DNA of 64,000 nt from Alphaproteobacteria bacterium (GCA_017999645.1 JAGNLJ010000002.1:62001-126000), one strand, 5' to 3'. Counted from the stretch's first letter, positions 1-9,381 are shown. The notes: generated by a model not told the origin, from the sequence alone. A program made the numbers and translations.

Positions 1-1
1 C

Positions 2-1831
2 GCGAAACCGCCGGGCAATCCCAATGTGCTGCTTGAAAAACTTCCCGCCGAGCTTTCCGACGTCAAAAAAACAATCGAGATCAAGGGGCGCGTTATTAAA
101 GATCACGGTGACGGGCGATTAGATATCCGCACCGAACAGGGCGATGTGACGGTCAAGGCCGATCCGCGCACATTGAATGTCCGCGTCGGCGACGAGGTTG
201 AAATCGAAATCCCGCCTGGCCGCCCGCCGCAGAATGCGCGCGTAACCACGGAAGCTGAAACGCCCGCGCCGCCGCGCACAACGCAAACACCTGTCGACGT
301 GGAGGTTCGTCCACCGCCGACGCAGCCTGTGCAAAGACCTGACAGCCCGCCGCCTTTATCGGAGGGTCAAGTTGTTAGATTGCAACCGCTCACACCCGCC
401 GAGGCCGCGCAATATGTTCCGCTCCCTGCTGAAACCGTTGCCGCACTCATTCCTGAAATCGTCGCCGCCAAAACCGAGATTATCGCGCAGGAGGCGGAAG
501 ATTTCATACAGGCGCAGGTCATTACAATCATCGCGCCGCCTGCAAATACCGCGCCTCCTCTACCCACAACAATACCTCCGCCAACAATTTCGGCATTCGC
601 TACGCCCGCTCCAGCACAGCCAACACAGGTTGATGTCGCGCTCATCAAGCCGCCACTCATTCCCACACTCCCAACCGGAGATTTACCGGCAAAGGCCGCA
701 ATTCCCCAACCATTCTTCACGCTTCCTGCTTCCGCGCCTGATGTAACGGCGTCGATTCCATCTTTACTTCAGGTGCCTTCGCAAATTCTTCAAAATCCCG
801 CGCTTGCGCCTTTCCGCGCAAAGATCACCGCGCTCGATACCGCGCCTTCGCCTGCGATTGTGACGCCGAAAGTTCCGCCCTCGCCCGTCATCACGCCCGA
901 AGTGCTGGCAAAAAATCTTGAGAAGCCCCTGATCCTGCAAAATCACAAAGCCGGGGAAATACCCGCTGTCGTCACAGGCCTGACGCCGCAGAAACTGCCG
1001 GTGATTTCATTGTTCAATCCCGCAACAAATACTGAAATGTTTTTCATCATGCATGTTCCGGCGGGCACAATTCTGCCGGGTACGGAAATCACGTTACTGC
1101 CACAGCAGCCCCTGCAAAGCATGACGCCCGTCACGGCGCAGGTCACCATTGCGCCGATGCCGGCATGGCTCCTGACACCCGAGCCGTGGCCGATGATGGA
1201 TGAAATTTACCAGACGCTTGCGCAGGTGATGCCACGCGCCGCGCAAGTGATGAGTAACATGACTCCTTCGCCGCAAAACCCGGCGCAGCTCGGCCCGGCG
1301 GTGCTGTTTTTTATTGCGGCTGTGCGCGGCGGCGATTTGACTCAATGGCTTGGCAATAACGCGGTCGATGCGCTGCGGCGCGGCGGCAAAACCGGATTAT
1401 TAAATCGTCTCGGACAGGAAGGCTCGGCCCTCAACCGTCTCGCGGGCGACCCGGTTGCAAATGACTGGCGCGCAATGTCGCTGCCGATGATGTTTGACAA
1501 CCAGATGCACAAGATCGCGCTTTATTACAAAAACGATTCCGAAAGCCAGCAGAAAGACCAACAGGGAAAACAGACGCGTTTCATTTTTGACCTGAGTTTA
1601 GATGCGCTCGGCAAGGTGCAGCTTGATGGATTGTTCCGCGCAAAACGTTTAGACCTCATCGTCCGCACGCTCACGCCGTTCAGCCTTCCAATGCAACAGG
1701 ATATGCGCCGCATCTATTCCGGCGCACTCGGCGAGACCAGCATCACGGGCGATCTGTCATTTCAAAATAAACCGGAACAATGGGTAACGATTACGCCCGA
1801 GACCAAAAGCACGCTTGGAATTTCGACCTGA
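2..1831 (+). CDS. Proline-rich protein, possibly FliK-like (hook-length control); 5' end outside window
   Basis: The frame is open to the left edge, and the first internal start (GTG at 26) has no ribosome binding site, so the gene probably begins upstream. The visible 600 or so residues have a short beta-rich N-terminal segment, a long Pro/Ala/Thr-rich middle (about 75-330) and a more regular C-terminal part. The last 90 residues alternate hydrophobic and polar positions (FDLSLDALGKVQLDGLF), as in the FliK C-terminal domain. It ends directly against fliJ, which reads toward it. The FliK assignment rests on that C-terminal pattern and the flagellar neighbours; another secreted or structural protein is possible. 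Confidence 0.5.
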   Translation, partial: AKPPGNPNVLLEKLPAELSDVKKTIEIKGRVIKDHGDGRLDIRTEQGDVTVKADPRTLNVRVGDEVEIEIPPGRPPQNARVTTEAETPAPPRTTQTPVDVEVRPPPTQPVQRPDSPPPLSEGQVVRLQPLTPAEAAQYVPLPAETVAALIPEIVAAKTEIIAQEAEDFIQAQVITIIAPPANTAPPLPTTIPPPTISAFATPAPAQPTQVDVALIKPPLIPTLPTGDLPAKAAIPQPFFTLPASAPDVTASIPSLLQVPSQILQNPALAPFRAKITALDTAPSPAIVTPKVPPSPVITPEVLAKNLEKPLILQNHKAGEIPAVVTGLTPQKLPVISLFNPATNTEMFFIMHVPAGTILPGTEITLLPQQPLQSMTPVTAQVTIAPMPAWLLTPEPWPMMDEIYQTLAQVMPRAAQVMSNMTPSPQNPAQLGPAVLFFIAAVRGGDLTQWLGNNAVDALRRGGKTGLLNRLGQEGSALNRLAGDPVANDWRAMSLPMMFDNQMHKIALYYKNDSESQQKDQQGKQTRFIFDLSLDALGKVQLDGLFRAKRLDLIVRTLTPFSLPMQQDMRRIYSGALGETSITGDLSFQNKPEQWVTITPETKSTLGIST

Positions 1832-2260
1832 TTATTCATCAACCACGCGGCGGCGATAGCCCTCGATGGCCGCCTCGTCCAGCAGTTCCGCCTGCTTCTT
1901 TTCAATGGCGCGGTATTCTTCCGCCTCACGGCGTTCCTGGGTGATCTCGATTTTCTTGAATTCGGCGAAAGCCTCGCGCATATCCTCGCGGGCAATCTCG
2001 ATACGCGTCTCGAGTTTTTTCATCGCCTCGTCGATATCCGAAATGCGCTCTTTCACGGCCTCGACATATGTCGAAAAGGCCGCGATCATATCGACGGTAT
2101 TCATTTTCTCGAGCGCGTCACGTTCTTCTTTCATCTGGCGCTGCAGCGCGGCCTTGTGGTTCTGAAGTTCATCGGCCTGGCGGTAAAGCTCGGCGAGGAA
2201 TTTCTGTTTCTGCTCGACGGTGTGCTTGCGGACGCGGATGAGCGGGTTCAGGTCAGCCAT
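1832..2260 (-). CDS. fliJ: Flagellar export protein FliJ
   Basis: A 142-residue protein that is almost entirely charged and helical, rich in Glu, Lys, Arg and Ala with heptad-like spacing. This is the coiled-coil stalk expected of FliJ, which sits in the FliI ring and links it to the export gate FlhA. Its start overlaps the fliI stop by 8 bases, so the two are translated as one unit. FliJ sequences diverge strongly, so the call rests on size, coiled-coil character and position after fliI. Confidence 0.85.
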   Translation of the reverse strand: MADLNPLIRVRKHTVEQKQKFLAELYRQADELQNHKAALQRQMKEERDALEKMNTVDMIAAFSTYVEAVKERISDIDEAMKKLETRIEIAREDMREAFAEFKKIEITQERREAEEYRAIEKKQAELLDEAAIEGYRRRVVDE

Positions 2261-3587
2261 ACGGCATGCCTAAAATCTGCGCAAAACGGGTAAAGGAATC
2301 TTCGATGGATGTTGAATCATCCTTGTCCTGCCGCAGGAATTCTTCAAGCTGCGGATATAATATAAGTGACTCATCCACCGCCTTGTCACTGCCCTTACGA
2401 TAGGCGCCGAGGCGAATAAGCTCCGCCATATCTTCATAAACCGTGATCACCTGCTTGGCGCGGCGAATGATGGCGTTCTGCTCGGGCGTCAGCACGCCGG
2501 GCATCGCGCGGGAAATTGATTTGAGAACGTTGATCGCCGGATAACGTCCACGATCGGCGATTTCGCGTTCCATCACCACGTGACCATCGACGATACCGCG
2601 CACGGCGTCGGATACCGGTTCGTTGTGATCGTCGCCCTCGACGAGAACCGAGAATAATCCGGTAATAGACCCCTGCCCCGGCGCGCCCGGCCCTGCGCGC
2701 TCCAGCAATCTCGACAATTCACCGAACGTTGTCGGCGGATAACCTTTCGATGTCGGCGGCTCGCCCGCTGACAATCCAATTTCACGCTGCGCCATCGCAA
2801 AACGCGTGACGGAATCGATCAGGCATAAAACCTGCCTGCCCTGATCGCGCATATATTCCGCGACGGCCAGCGTCACGTAAGCGGCCTGCCGTCTCATCAA
2901 TGCGGGCTCATCACCCGTCGCGACGATAACAACCGAACGGGCCAGACCTTCCGGCCCAAGATCGTCTTCCAGAAATTCCTGCACCTCGCGGCCGCGTTCG
3001 CCGACCAGTCCGATGACCGACACATCAGCGCTGGTGTACCGCGCCATCATCGACAGCAAAACCGATTTACCGACGCCGGAGCCGGAGAAGATACCCATCC
3101 TCTGCCCGCGCGCCATGGAGATGAATGTGTTCATCGTCCGCACGCCGAGGTCTAACTGCGCGCCAAGCCTCTGCCTCGAATGTGGCAGCGGCGGTTTGTT
3201 CTTGAGCGGAATCGGATGCCCGCCCTGCGGCAGCGGGCCTAATCCGTCTATCGGCTGCGCCATGCCGTTGATAACGCGACCCAGCCATTTATCGTGCGGC
3301 AGAATCACGGGCATCTGGTCCTGAATGACCGCGCGGCAGCCGAGGCCGACGCCTTCCAAAGTGCCGAACGGCATCAGCAATGCGTGCCCCTCGCGGAAAC
3401 CTACAACCTCACAGGGCACATCGGGCCGTCCATGCGGCCGCAGGCGCACCATCGAGCCGATTGAAAGCCCGGCACCGAAGCCCGCGATTTCAACCAGCAG
3501 CCCTAGGATTTTTGTCACACGGCCATAGACCTCCTCGCGCTGAAGCACGGAAATCGAGGCCATAGCCTGCTCTGCAAGACGGTCCAT
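2253..3587 (-). CDS. fliI: Flagellum-specific ATPase FliI
   Basis: ATPase of the flagellar type III export apparatus, an F1-beta-like hexamer at the cytoplasmic face of the basal body. The 444 residues are the normal length. Walker A GSGVGKS lies at about 169-175, Walker B (QVLCLID) at about 252-258, and the T3S ATPase signature follows (PPTSKGYPPTTFGELSRLLE). First gene of a fliI-fliJ pair. In several alphaproteobacteria these genes lie beside ctrA, as here. The ATG start gives the normal N-terminus; a TTAAATTAAG stretch lies just before it. Confidence 0.97.
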   Translation of the reverse strand: MDRLAEQAMASISVLQREEVYGRVTKILGLLVEIAGFGAGLSIGSMVRLRPHGRPDVPCEVVGFREGHALLMPFGTLEGVGLGCRAVIQDQMPVILPHDKWLGRVINGMAQPIDGLGPLPQGGHPIPLKNKPPLPHSRQRLGAQLDLGVRTMNTFISMARGQRMGIFSGSGVGKSVLLSMMARYTSADVSVIGLVGERGREVQEFLEDDLGPEGLARSVVIVATGDEPALMRRQAAYVTLAVAEYMRDQGRQVLCLIDSVTRFAMAQREIGLSAGEPPTSKGYPPTTFGELSRLLERAGPGAPGQGSITGLFSVLVEGDDHNEPVSDAVRGIVDGHVVMEREIADRGRYPAINVLKSISRAMPGVLTPEQNAIIRRAKQVITVYEDMAELIRLGAYRKGSDKAVDESLILYPQLEEFLRQDKDDSTSIEDSFTRFAQILGMPYG

Positions 3588-3686
3588 GTCTTAATTTAAC
3601 AAAATTTTGGGCTTTTTCATGAACTTTTTCTAATTTGGGGCGTTGTCATGGTCTTACCTCAGTAAACAATAAAAAAGGAGACTACC

Positions 3687-4304
3687 ATGAAACGGCTATT
3701 AGCCCTGACGCTGCTTACGACAGCGATTTCGGTTCCTGCCTTCGCAGAGACCTCATTGAATACAGGCGCCAGCACGGGCATCGGCATTGATGCCGGCGTT
3801 GCGAAAGTTGGTGCGGACGTTGACACGAGCAACTCCATCAACACATCGAATGACTCTGAAGATGTCGGCTCCACGGGCACCAGCTCGTCGGGTATGTCGA
3901 GCAGCATGTCCTCGGATACTTCAGCGGACACCTCGGCTGATACATCTGCTGATGCTGACACATCATCCAGTACGTCGGCTCGTACAGCCGCTGAAGCTGA
4001 CAGCAACACATCTGCCAGCGCCAGCGCCCAGGCCATTACCGGCGAAAACCTCGCCCGTAATGATGTCATCATGATCCAGCAATCGCTGCGCCAGGAAGGC
4101 CTCTATAACGGCACCGCTGACGGTGTCTGGGGTCCCCGCACGGCGAGCGCGCTGATGCAGTTCCAGCAAAAGAACCAGCTTGGCGCCACGGGCCAGCTGA
4201 ATACCCACACGCTGGACCAGCTCGGCGTTGAGCTTGGCGCTTCGGGTTCGTCCAAAACAAGCACGAGCGGCAGCGCTTCCGGTAGCACCTCGGGCGGGTA
4301 CTAA
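3687..4304 (+). CDS. Exported Ser/Thr/Asp-rich protein with peptidoglycan-binding domain
   Basis: A 205-residue protein. Residues 1-20 form a typical signal peptide ending in AFA-E. A low-complexity stretch follows (about 45-115), made of Ser, Thr, Asp and Ala with near-repeats of SADTSADT. Residues 120-180 match the PG_binding_1 fold (QQSLRQEGLYNGTADGVWGP, then ALMQFQQ), which binds cell-wall muropeptides. The C-terminus is a Ser/Gly tail. It should be periplasmic and wall-attached by the domain, with the disordered region as spacer. A strong AAGGAG site precedes the ATG, and a terminator follows. Confidence 0.85.
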   Translation: MKRLLALTLLTTAISVPAFAETSLNTGASTGIGIDAGVAKVGADVDTSNSINTSNDSEDVGSTGTSSSGMSSSMSSDTSADTSADTSADADTSSSTSARTAAEADSNTSASASAQAITGENLARNDVIMIQQSLRQEGLYNGTADGVWGPRTASALMQFQQKNQLGATGQLNTHTLDQLGVELGASGSSKTSTSGSASGSTSGGY

Positions 4305-4341
4305 TAAGCCCCCCTAACTACCCTTTACGCAATAATCTGAT

Positions 4342-4369
4342 AAAAACGGGCCTGAAAAGGCCCGTTTTT
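4342..4369 (+). terminator. Rho-independent terminator
   Basis: An 11-base stem (AAAAACGGGCC with GGCCCGTTTTT) around a short TGAAAA-type loop ends in a T-run, just after the peptidoglycan-binding gene and before the ctrA regulatory region. Confidence 0.85.
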
Positions 4370-4389
4370 GCTGCGTTTGCGTATAAGAA

Positions 4390-4447
4390 TTAAAAGAATT
4401 TGTTAACTTTTGTTAAATTTGTTAAAATTAATATTAATGAATATTAA
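4390..4447 (+). promoter_or_regulatory. Cluster of TTAA half-sites upstream of ctrA
   Basis: Seven TTAA tetramers start at 4390, 4403, 4413, 4422, 4428, 4434 and 4444 in a very AT-rich segment 39-96 bases before ctrA. CtrA binds TTAA-N7-TTAA. None of these pairs has exactly seven bases between halves; two pairs have six (4403/4413 and 4434/4444). CtrA controls its own gene in Caulobacter, so autoregulation is a reasonable reading, but the spacing is imperfect and the AT content makes chance TTAA likely. Confidence 0.4.
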
Positions 4448-4485
4448 ATAATCAAAAGAACATTTTCATATTTAGGGGAATCATC

Positions 4486-5199
4486 ATGCGCGTACTTTTA
4501 GTAGAAGACGATACTTCAACCGCTAAAAGCATCGAGCTGATGCTAAAATCCGAAGGCTACATCGTGGACCTCGCCGATCTCGGCGAAGACGGTTTAGAGA
4601 TCGGAAAAATTTACGACTACGACATCATCATCCTCGACCTGATGCTTCCCGACATGGACGGCTATGACGTGCTCAAGGCTCTCCGCGACGCGAAGGTTGA
4701 AACCCCTATTCTCATTCTCTCGGGCCTCACCGAACTCGATAACAAGATCAAGGGCCTTGGTTACGGTGCCGACGACTACCTGACCAAGCCGTTCGACAAG
4801 CGCGAACTGATCGCCCGTATCCAGGCGATTGTCCGCCGTTCGCAGGGCCACTCCCAGAGCGTCATTGCCACGGGCAAAGTTTCGGTCAATCTCGACACCC
4901 GCACGGTTGAGGTTGATTCCAAGCCTTTGCACCTCACGGGCAAGGAATACGGGATTATCGAGCTGCTCTCCTTAAGAAAAGGCTCGACCCTGACCAAGGA
5001 AATGTTCCTGAACCACCTCTATGGCGGCATGGACGAACCGGAAGTCAAAATCATCGACGTCTTTATCTGCAAACTCCGCAAAAAATTGGCGGATGCAGCG
5101 GGCGGCGATAACTATATCGAAACCGTCTGGGGCCGCGGCTATGTCCTGCGCGACCCGGAAGCGGAAAAAGAAAAGAAGAAAAAAGCCGCTAACGCCTAA
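4486..5199 (+). CDS. ctrA: Cell-cycle response regulator CtrA
   Basis: OmpR/PhoB-type response regulator, 237 residues. The receiver domain (1-120) has the acidic pocket (ED at 7-8), the phospho-acceptor Asp51 in [13 protein letters not shown], and the conserved Lys in TKPFDK. The winged-helix DNA-binding domain (about 125-225) contains [17 protein letters not shown] and ends in the [13 protein letters not shown] motif. This is near-diagnostic for alphaproteobacterial CtrA, which controls division, flagellar genes and often DNA replication. The tail is Lys-rich and ends AANA; Ala-rich ends serve as ClpXP degrons in Caulobacter CtrA, so regulated proteolysis is possible. An AGGGGA site precedes the ATG. 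Confidence 0.96.
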   Translation: MRVLLVEDDTSTAKSIELMLKSEGYIVDLADLGEDGLEIGKIYDYDIIILDLMLPDMDGYDVLKALRDAKVETPILILSGLTELDNKIKGLGYGADDYLTKPFDKRELIARIQAIVRRSQGHSQSVIATGKVSVNLDTRTVEVDSKPLHLTGKEYGIIELLSLRKGSTLTKEMFLNHLYGGMDEPEVKIIDVFICKLRKKLADAAGGDNYIETVWGRGYVLRDPEAEKEKKKKAANA

Positions 5200-5206
5200 C
5201 CTTCCC

Positions 5207-5297
5207 CGTCATTGCGAGGAACGAAGTGACGAAGCAATCCATAATAGCTATAAAAACTGGATTGCTTCCCCCGGCTTTCGCCGGGGTCGCAATGACG
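5207..5297. repeat. Palindromic repeat, hybrid of both families
   Basis: Begins CGTCATTGCGAGG and ends TCGCAATGACG, giving a 91-base imperfect palindrome with GAAGCAATCC and GGATTGCTTC as inner arms. The right arm also carries CCCCGGCTTTCGCCGGGG, typical of the second repeat family. It fills most of the gap between ctrA and the next gene. Related copies lie at 9296 and 24495. Confidence 0.9.
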
Positions 5298-5313
5298 AAT
5301 TGAAGGACTGTTC

Positions 5314-6315
5314 ATGGATCTCTCGCATCTCCCGCCACAAATCATCTCGTGGGTCAGCAACCTTGCGTGGTTCCTGATTATTTCGTTCGGCTTTTCGTTG
5401 CTGGCTCGGTTTTTCTGGGCCTTTGACCTGTTCAGCCATTTCACCATTCAGTACATCGTCGGCGGGTTTGCGCTCGGCATTTTGCTCCTGCTGATGCATC
5501 AATACTGGCTGGCGGGTCTTTGCGTGCTCGTCATGATTTCCAGCGTCATCGAAACGCGATGGCTGATGAAAGATCCGCTGATGTTCAAGCGGCCCACTGC
5601 GGAAACGAATTTTACGGTGATGCAGTACAATAGATTTTATAAAAACAACCGCCACGACCGGCTGGAAAATTTCCTGAGTGATCAAAATCAGGATATCGAT
5701 GTCGTTCTAGTGCAGGAAAGCAAAGCGCCTGATATTGAAGAACTGAAATTGCTCAAAACCCTTTACCCTTACCAATCCCCCGAAAGTCCGCAGGAACGTA
5801 AAACTGATATTTCCGTCTTAAGCAAATATCCCTACAAACTTGAATATGTACCCTTCAGAGGCGCGCGTTTTGAAAATTTTGTCACGCGTGTCGAGATTCA
5901 AAAACCGAGGCTATCTAAACCTGTCGTGATTTATAGTTACCATACGAAAGTCCCGATCGGCTCCAAACCTAACCAGCGCCGCAATGAAGAACTCGCTTTT
6001 ATAGCCAGTGCGGTCGCAAAAGATAAATCCGACTACGTCATCGCCTCGGGCGACTGGAACATCACGCCCTACTCACCTTATTTCGGCGATTTCCTGAAAA
6101 GCTCCGGCCTTCATTACCAGAACTACCGCCTGCTGCCGGAAACCAGCTGGCCGGCCCATTTACTAATCCCGTTCATGAAAATCCCGATTGATCATGTGCT
6201 CTATAACGATAAACTGACCCTTACGGACATAAGACGCGGGCCCGCGATGGGATCGGACCACCATTCCCTGATCGCCTCGTTCGCGGTCCCGGATAAGGGC
6301 CCACATAAGGAATAG
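5314..6315 (+). CDS. Membrane-anchored endonuclease/exonuclease/phosphatase family protein
   Basis: A 333-residue protein. The first 90 residues hold about three hydrophobic segments, and the rest is an EEP (DNase I-like) domain facing out of the cytoplasm. Visible catalytic motifs are the metal-binding Glu in VLVQES, the GDWN motif (Asp and Asn), and the terminal GSDHHS with the catalytic His. Proteins of this build act on nucleic acids, inositol phosphates or lipids; the substrate here is unknown. An AAGGA site precedes the ATG. It is followed after two bases by pgsA, which hints at a membrane-lipid context. Confidence 0.85.
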   Translation: MDLSHLPPQIISWVSNLAWFLIISFGFSLLARFFWAFDLFSHFTIQYIVGGFALGILLLLMHQYWLAGLCVLVMISSVIETRWLMKDPLMFKRPTAETNFTVMQYNRFYKNNRHDRLENFLSDQNQDIDVVLVQESKAPDIEELKLLKTLYPYQSPESPQERKTDISVLSKYPYKLEYVPFRGARFENFVTRVEIQKPRLSKPVVIYSYHTKVPIGSKPNQRRNEELAFIASAVAKDKSDYVIASGDWNITPYSPYFGDFLKSSGLHYQNYRLLPETSWPAHLLIPFMKIPIDHVLYNDKLTLTDIRRGPAMGSDHHSLIASFAVPDKGPHKE

Positions 6316-6317
6316 AC

Positions 6318-6875
6318 ATGCTCAACCTGCCCAACATCCTGACCATTTCGCGGATCGCGATTCTGCCGGTCATCATGGTTCTCCTGATCGGCGAGCCCGA
6401 CTGGGGCGCGGGCGCCGTGTGGCTGGCTTTTGTGCTTTATACCCTGGCCTGTATCACCGATTTTTTAGACGGCTGGCTGGCCAGAAAACTTAATCAGAAA
6501 ACAGATTTAGGGACTTTTCTTGATCCGATTTCTGATAAAATTTTTATCGCCGCCTTGTTCCTTGTCATGGCCGTGTCCGATCGTATTTTCGGCATCTGGG
6601 CCATTGCGGCGGCCTTGATCCTGGCGCGTGAATTCATGGTGTCCGGTTTGCGGGAATATCTGGGCCCTAAGAACATCCAGCTTCCCGTCACCGCGCTTGC
6701 GAAATGGAAAACGACCTCGCAGATGCTGGCCACGGGTTTACTCATGATCGGGCCCTATATTCCGGGCGATGAATGGCCGGGCCGCGCCATGCTTATTATC
6801 GCAATGGTGGTCACGCTCATCACCGGGTGGGGATATATGAAGGCCGGGCTGGACCATATGAGGAAAATGCCCTAA
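6318..6875 (+). CDS. pgsA: CDP-diacylglycerol--glycerol-3-phosphate 3-phosphatidyltransferase
   Basis: Makes phosphatidylglycerol phosphate, the committed step to phosphatidylglycerol and cardiolipin, in the inner membrane. The 185 residues are the usual length, with several transmembrane helices. The CDP-alcohol phosphotransferase motif is present at about 51-73 (DGWLAR, then GTFLDPISD), with all the aspartates. It lies two bases after the previous gene and about ten before pyrD, so the three are probably co-transcribed. Confidence 0.95.
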   Translation: MLNLPNILTISRIAILPVIMVLLIGEPDWGAGAVWLAFVLYTLACITDFLDGWLARKLNQKTDLGTFLDPISDKIFIAALFLVMAVSDRIFGIWAIAAALILAREFMVSGLREYLGPKNIQLPVTALAKWKTTSQMLATGLLMIGPYIPGDEWPGRAMLIIAMVVTLITGWGYMKAGLDHMRKMP

Positions 6876-6885
6876 AAACAGGATC

Positions 6886-7995
6886 ATGCCCGGTTTTTAT
6901 GATCTCTTCCGCCCGCTTATTTTCAAGGCCGATCCCGAGACGGCGCATCAACTCACACTCAAGGCATTAAAAAGCGGATTGCTGCCGCCCTGCGCGGCGA
7001 TTCAGGATCCCGCACTCGAGGTCAAACTCTGGGGCCTGAAATTCCCAAACCCGGTCGGTTTATCGGCGGGCTTCGATAAAAACGCCGAGATCATCGGCCC
7101 TGCGTTCAAGATGGGTTTCGGTTTCGTTGAAGCCGGAACCGTGACGCCGAAGCCGCAGCCCGGCAATCCCCGTCCGCGCGTTTTCCGCGATCCGAAAACT
7201 GAATCCGTCATCAACCGTTTGGGTTTCCCAAGCGAGGGCATGAACGCGTTCAAATCCAATTTAGAGAGTTTCCTCGACAGTAAACACCGCCCGCCCGGCG
7301 TGCTCGGCATCAATATCGGCATGAACAAGGCGCAGACCGAACCCGCAAAGGATTACACCGCGCTTATCAACATGCTCGGGCCGATGGCCGATTACATCAC
7401 GATCAATATTTCCTCGCCCAACACGCCGGGGCTGCGCGATCTGCAAAAGCGCGAGCCGCTGCTGGAGTTGCTCGGCGCAGTTCTGAACGAGCGGAAAAAA
7501 TCCTGCGGCGATCATCCGCCGCCGCTGCTCGTCAAACTCGCGCCCGATCTCGCCGAAGACCAGCAGGCAGAAATCGCGAAAACAATTCTCGAGGCCGGGA
7601 TCGACGGGATCATTCTTTCGAACACGACACTTGATCGGCCCGACTCCCTGCCCGGTGATTTCGCCGCCGAGAAAGGCGGTTTAAGTGGCCAGCCCCTCAC
7701 CGCGAAATCCACCGCGATCATCGGCAATTTCTATCAACTCACAGGCGGCAAGCTGCCGATCATCGGGGTTGGTGGAATCTCAAGCGGATCAGACGCTTAC
7801 GAAAAGATACAGGCGGGTGCATCGCTGGTGCAGCTCTACACATCGCTTGTGTTCAAGGGGCCAACCGTGGCAAATTCCATAAATCAGGAATTACTGGCGC
7901 TGCTGAAGAAAGATGGATTTAAAAACATCTCACAAGCCGTCGGCGCCGCGCATAAAAATAAAAACAGGGGATCGAAAGCCGCCGATGGCGCCTAA
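6886..7995 (+). CDS. pyrD: Dihydroorotate dehydrogenase (quinone), class 2
   Basis: Oxidises dihydroorotate to orotate in pyrimidine synthesis, using membrane quinone. The 369 residues have the class 2 N-terminal membrane-associating helices (FYDLFRPLIFKADPETAHQL). FMN and substrate motifs follow (NPVGLSAGFDKNAE, INISSPNTPGL, and VGGISSGSDAYEKI). An AGGA site precedes the ATG. Its last 11 bases overlap the start of the next gene. Confidence 0.96.
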   Translation: MPGFYDLFRPLIFKADPETAHQLTLKALKSGLLPPCAAIQDPALEVKLWGLKFPNPVGLSAGFDKNAEIIGPAFKMGFGFVEAGTVTPKPQPGNPRPRVFRDPKTESVINRLGFPSEGMNAFKSNLESFLDSKHRPPGVLGINIGMNKAQTEPAKDYTALINMLGPMADYITINISSPNTPGLRDLQKREPLLELLGAVLNERKKSCGDHPPPLLVKLAPDLAEDQQAEIAKTILEAGIDGIILSNTTLDRPDSLPGDFAAEKGGLSGQPLTAKSTAIIGNFYQLTGGKLPIIGVGGISSGSDAYEKIQAGASLVQLYTSLVFKGPTVANSINQELLALLKKDGFKNISQAVGAAHKNKNRGSKAADGA

Positions 7996-9265
7996 AAAAC
8001 CGCAAAAAGAAAACCGCGTTTTAACCACCCTCGCCGGACTCGGCGCGGCGGTTGTCGTTGCTTCGCTCGCTTTTCTTTCGCTGGAACTCGCGCTCGTCGC
8101 GGCAGGATTTTTTGTCACGGTTGGTTACGTGACCAACGACCTTCGCCGCCGCAAATTCTGGGAGAACGGCATCAGCTTCCGCATGAAGGGGTTGTCCGAC
8201 AATATTTCCTCGCTGTCGCAGAAAGTCACCGGCACGCGGCAGGATATTCTGAATTTGCGTCAGGAAATCGCCGATGTGAACCGCCGCCTTAACAAACACG
8301 CTGATCATGCCGAGGCTTCGAAAATTACGCCGCGTCCTGCTTCGCCTAAAGTGTTGATCGATGAAGCGCTGCCGAGCGCATTACGCAACCGGCCAGCACC
8401 TGCCGCGCCCGCGACACCGCGCGCGGTTCGTCCCGGCCAGAAACAAGCGCCCGCGCCCGAGCCGCAAACACGCATCGCCAACGACGCCGAATATGACGAT
8501 CTCAGCGACATGGTGGTGCGCGAGCTTGTCGGTCACGCCGTGCGCTCCCGCGCCGTCGATGTGTTCGTCCAGCCGATTGTCCGCCTGCCGCAGCGCCGCG
8601 TCCGTTTCTATGAAGTCTTCGCCCGCGTCCGCGCGCGGCCCGGCATGTACCTCCCGGCGCGGCGTTACATGCGTCTTGCACAGGAAAACAAACTCTCGAA
8701 CGAGATCGACAATCTGCTGCTGGCGGAATGTCTGAAGACGATTCAATCGTCCGCGCATATCGAACGCGCTGCGCCGCTGTTCATGAATGTTTCGCAAAGC
8801 ACGCTTCGCAATACGTTGTTTCTGAAAACGTTACTTGGTTTCCTTGCCAAAAACCGTCATCTCGCGCCGCGCCTGGTCATGGAAATCGCAACACCGCAAT
8901 TTAAAGCGTTAGACGCCGCCTCGCGCGAGATTTTACGCGGGCTCGGCAAGCTCGGCTGCTCGGTTTCGTTAGACCATGTCGACGTTCTGGATTTTGAAAT
9001 CGCCGATCTGCAGAAATTCTACATTCGTTTCATCAAGATCGAGGCGCGCACGCTGCTGCCCTACACCCGCAGCGACAAGGGCCGCGCCGAACTTATGCGC
9101 CGTAAACGCGCACTTGAGGGCAACGGCATCAGTCTGATCGTTGAAAAAGTCGAGACCGAGAACGATCTTGTTGAATTGCTGGATTTTGACATTTCCTACG
9201 GCCAGGGGCATTTGTTCGGCCGCCCCGATCTCGAGGCCGCATACCGCAAGCGCCGCGCAGCGTAA
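7985..9265 (+). CDS. Membrane protein with degenerate EAL domain
   Basis: A 426-residue protein from the ATG that overlaps pyrD; an in-frame upstream start at 7913 is less likely, since a GGGG site precedes 7985. Two hydrophobic stretches lie near residues 15-50. They are followed by a coiled-coil (about 65-105) and a Pro/Ala linker, then an EAL-like domain from about 190. EAL landmarks are altered: EVF for EAL, MNVS for NLS, LDHV where DDFG is expected, KIE for KID, EKVET for EGVET and GHLFGRP at the end. Loss of the DDFG pair suggests weak or no c-di-GMP phosphodiesterase activity, and a sensing or scaffold role is possible. Confidence 0.8.
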   Translation: MAPKKPQKENRVLTTLAGLGAAVVVASLAFLSLELALVAAGFFVTVGYVTNDLRRRKFWENGISFRMKGLSDNISSLSQKVTGTRQDILNLRQEIADVNRRLNKHADHAEASKITPRPASPKVLIDEALPSALRNRPAPAAPATPRAVRPGQKQAPAPEPQTRIANDAEYDDLSDMVVRELVGHAVRSRAVDVFVQPIVRLPQRRVRFYEVFARVRARPGMYLPARRYMRLAQENKLSNEIDNLLLAECLKTIQSSAHIERAAPLFMNVSQSTLRNTLFLKTLLGFLAKNRHLAPRLVMEIATPQFKALDAASREILRGLGKLGCSVSLDHVDVLDFEIADLQKFYIRFIKIEARTLLPYTRSDKGRAELMRRKRALEGNGISLIVEKVETENDLVELLDFDISYGQGHLFGRPDLEAAYRKRRAA

Positions 9266-9295
9266 AAGATTTCACAGAGGTGTCACCCCCGCAAA

Positions 9296-9381
9296 CGTCA
9301 TTGCGAGGAGGCACCGCCGACGAAGCAATCCAGTTTTTTGTACGCGGCTTTCTGGATTGCTTCGCTTCGCTCGCAATGACG
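9296..9381. repeat. Palindromic repeat, CGTCATTGCGAG family
   Basis: Arms CGTCATTGCGAGG and CTCGCAATGACG enclose GAAGCAATCCAG and CTGGATTGCTTC. It is 86 bases long and lies in the gap before yejA. The same outer arms occur at 5207 and 24495. Confidence 0.9.
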
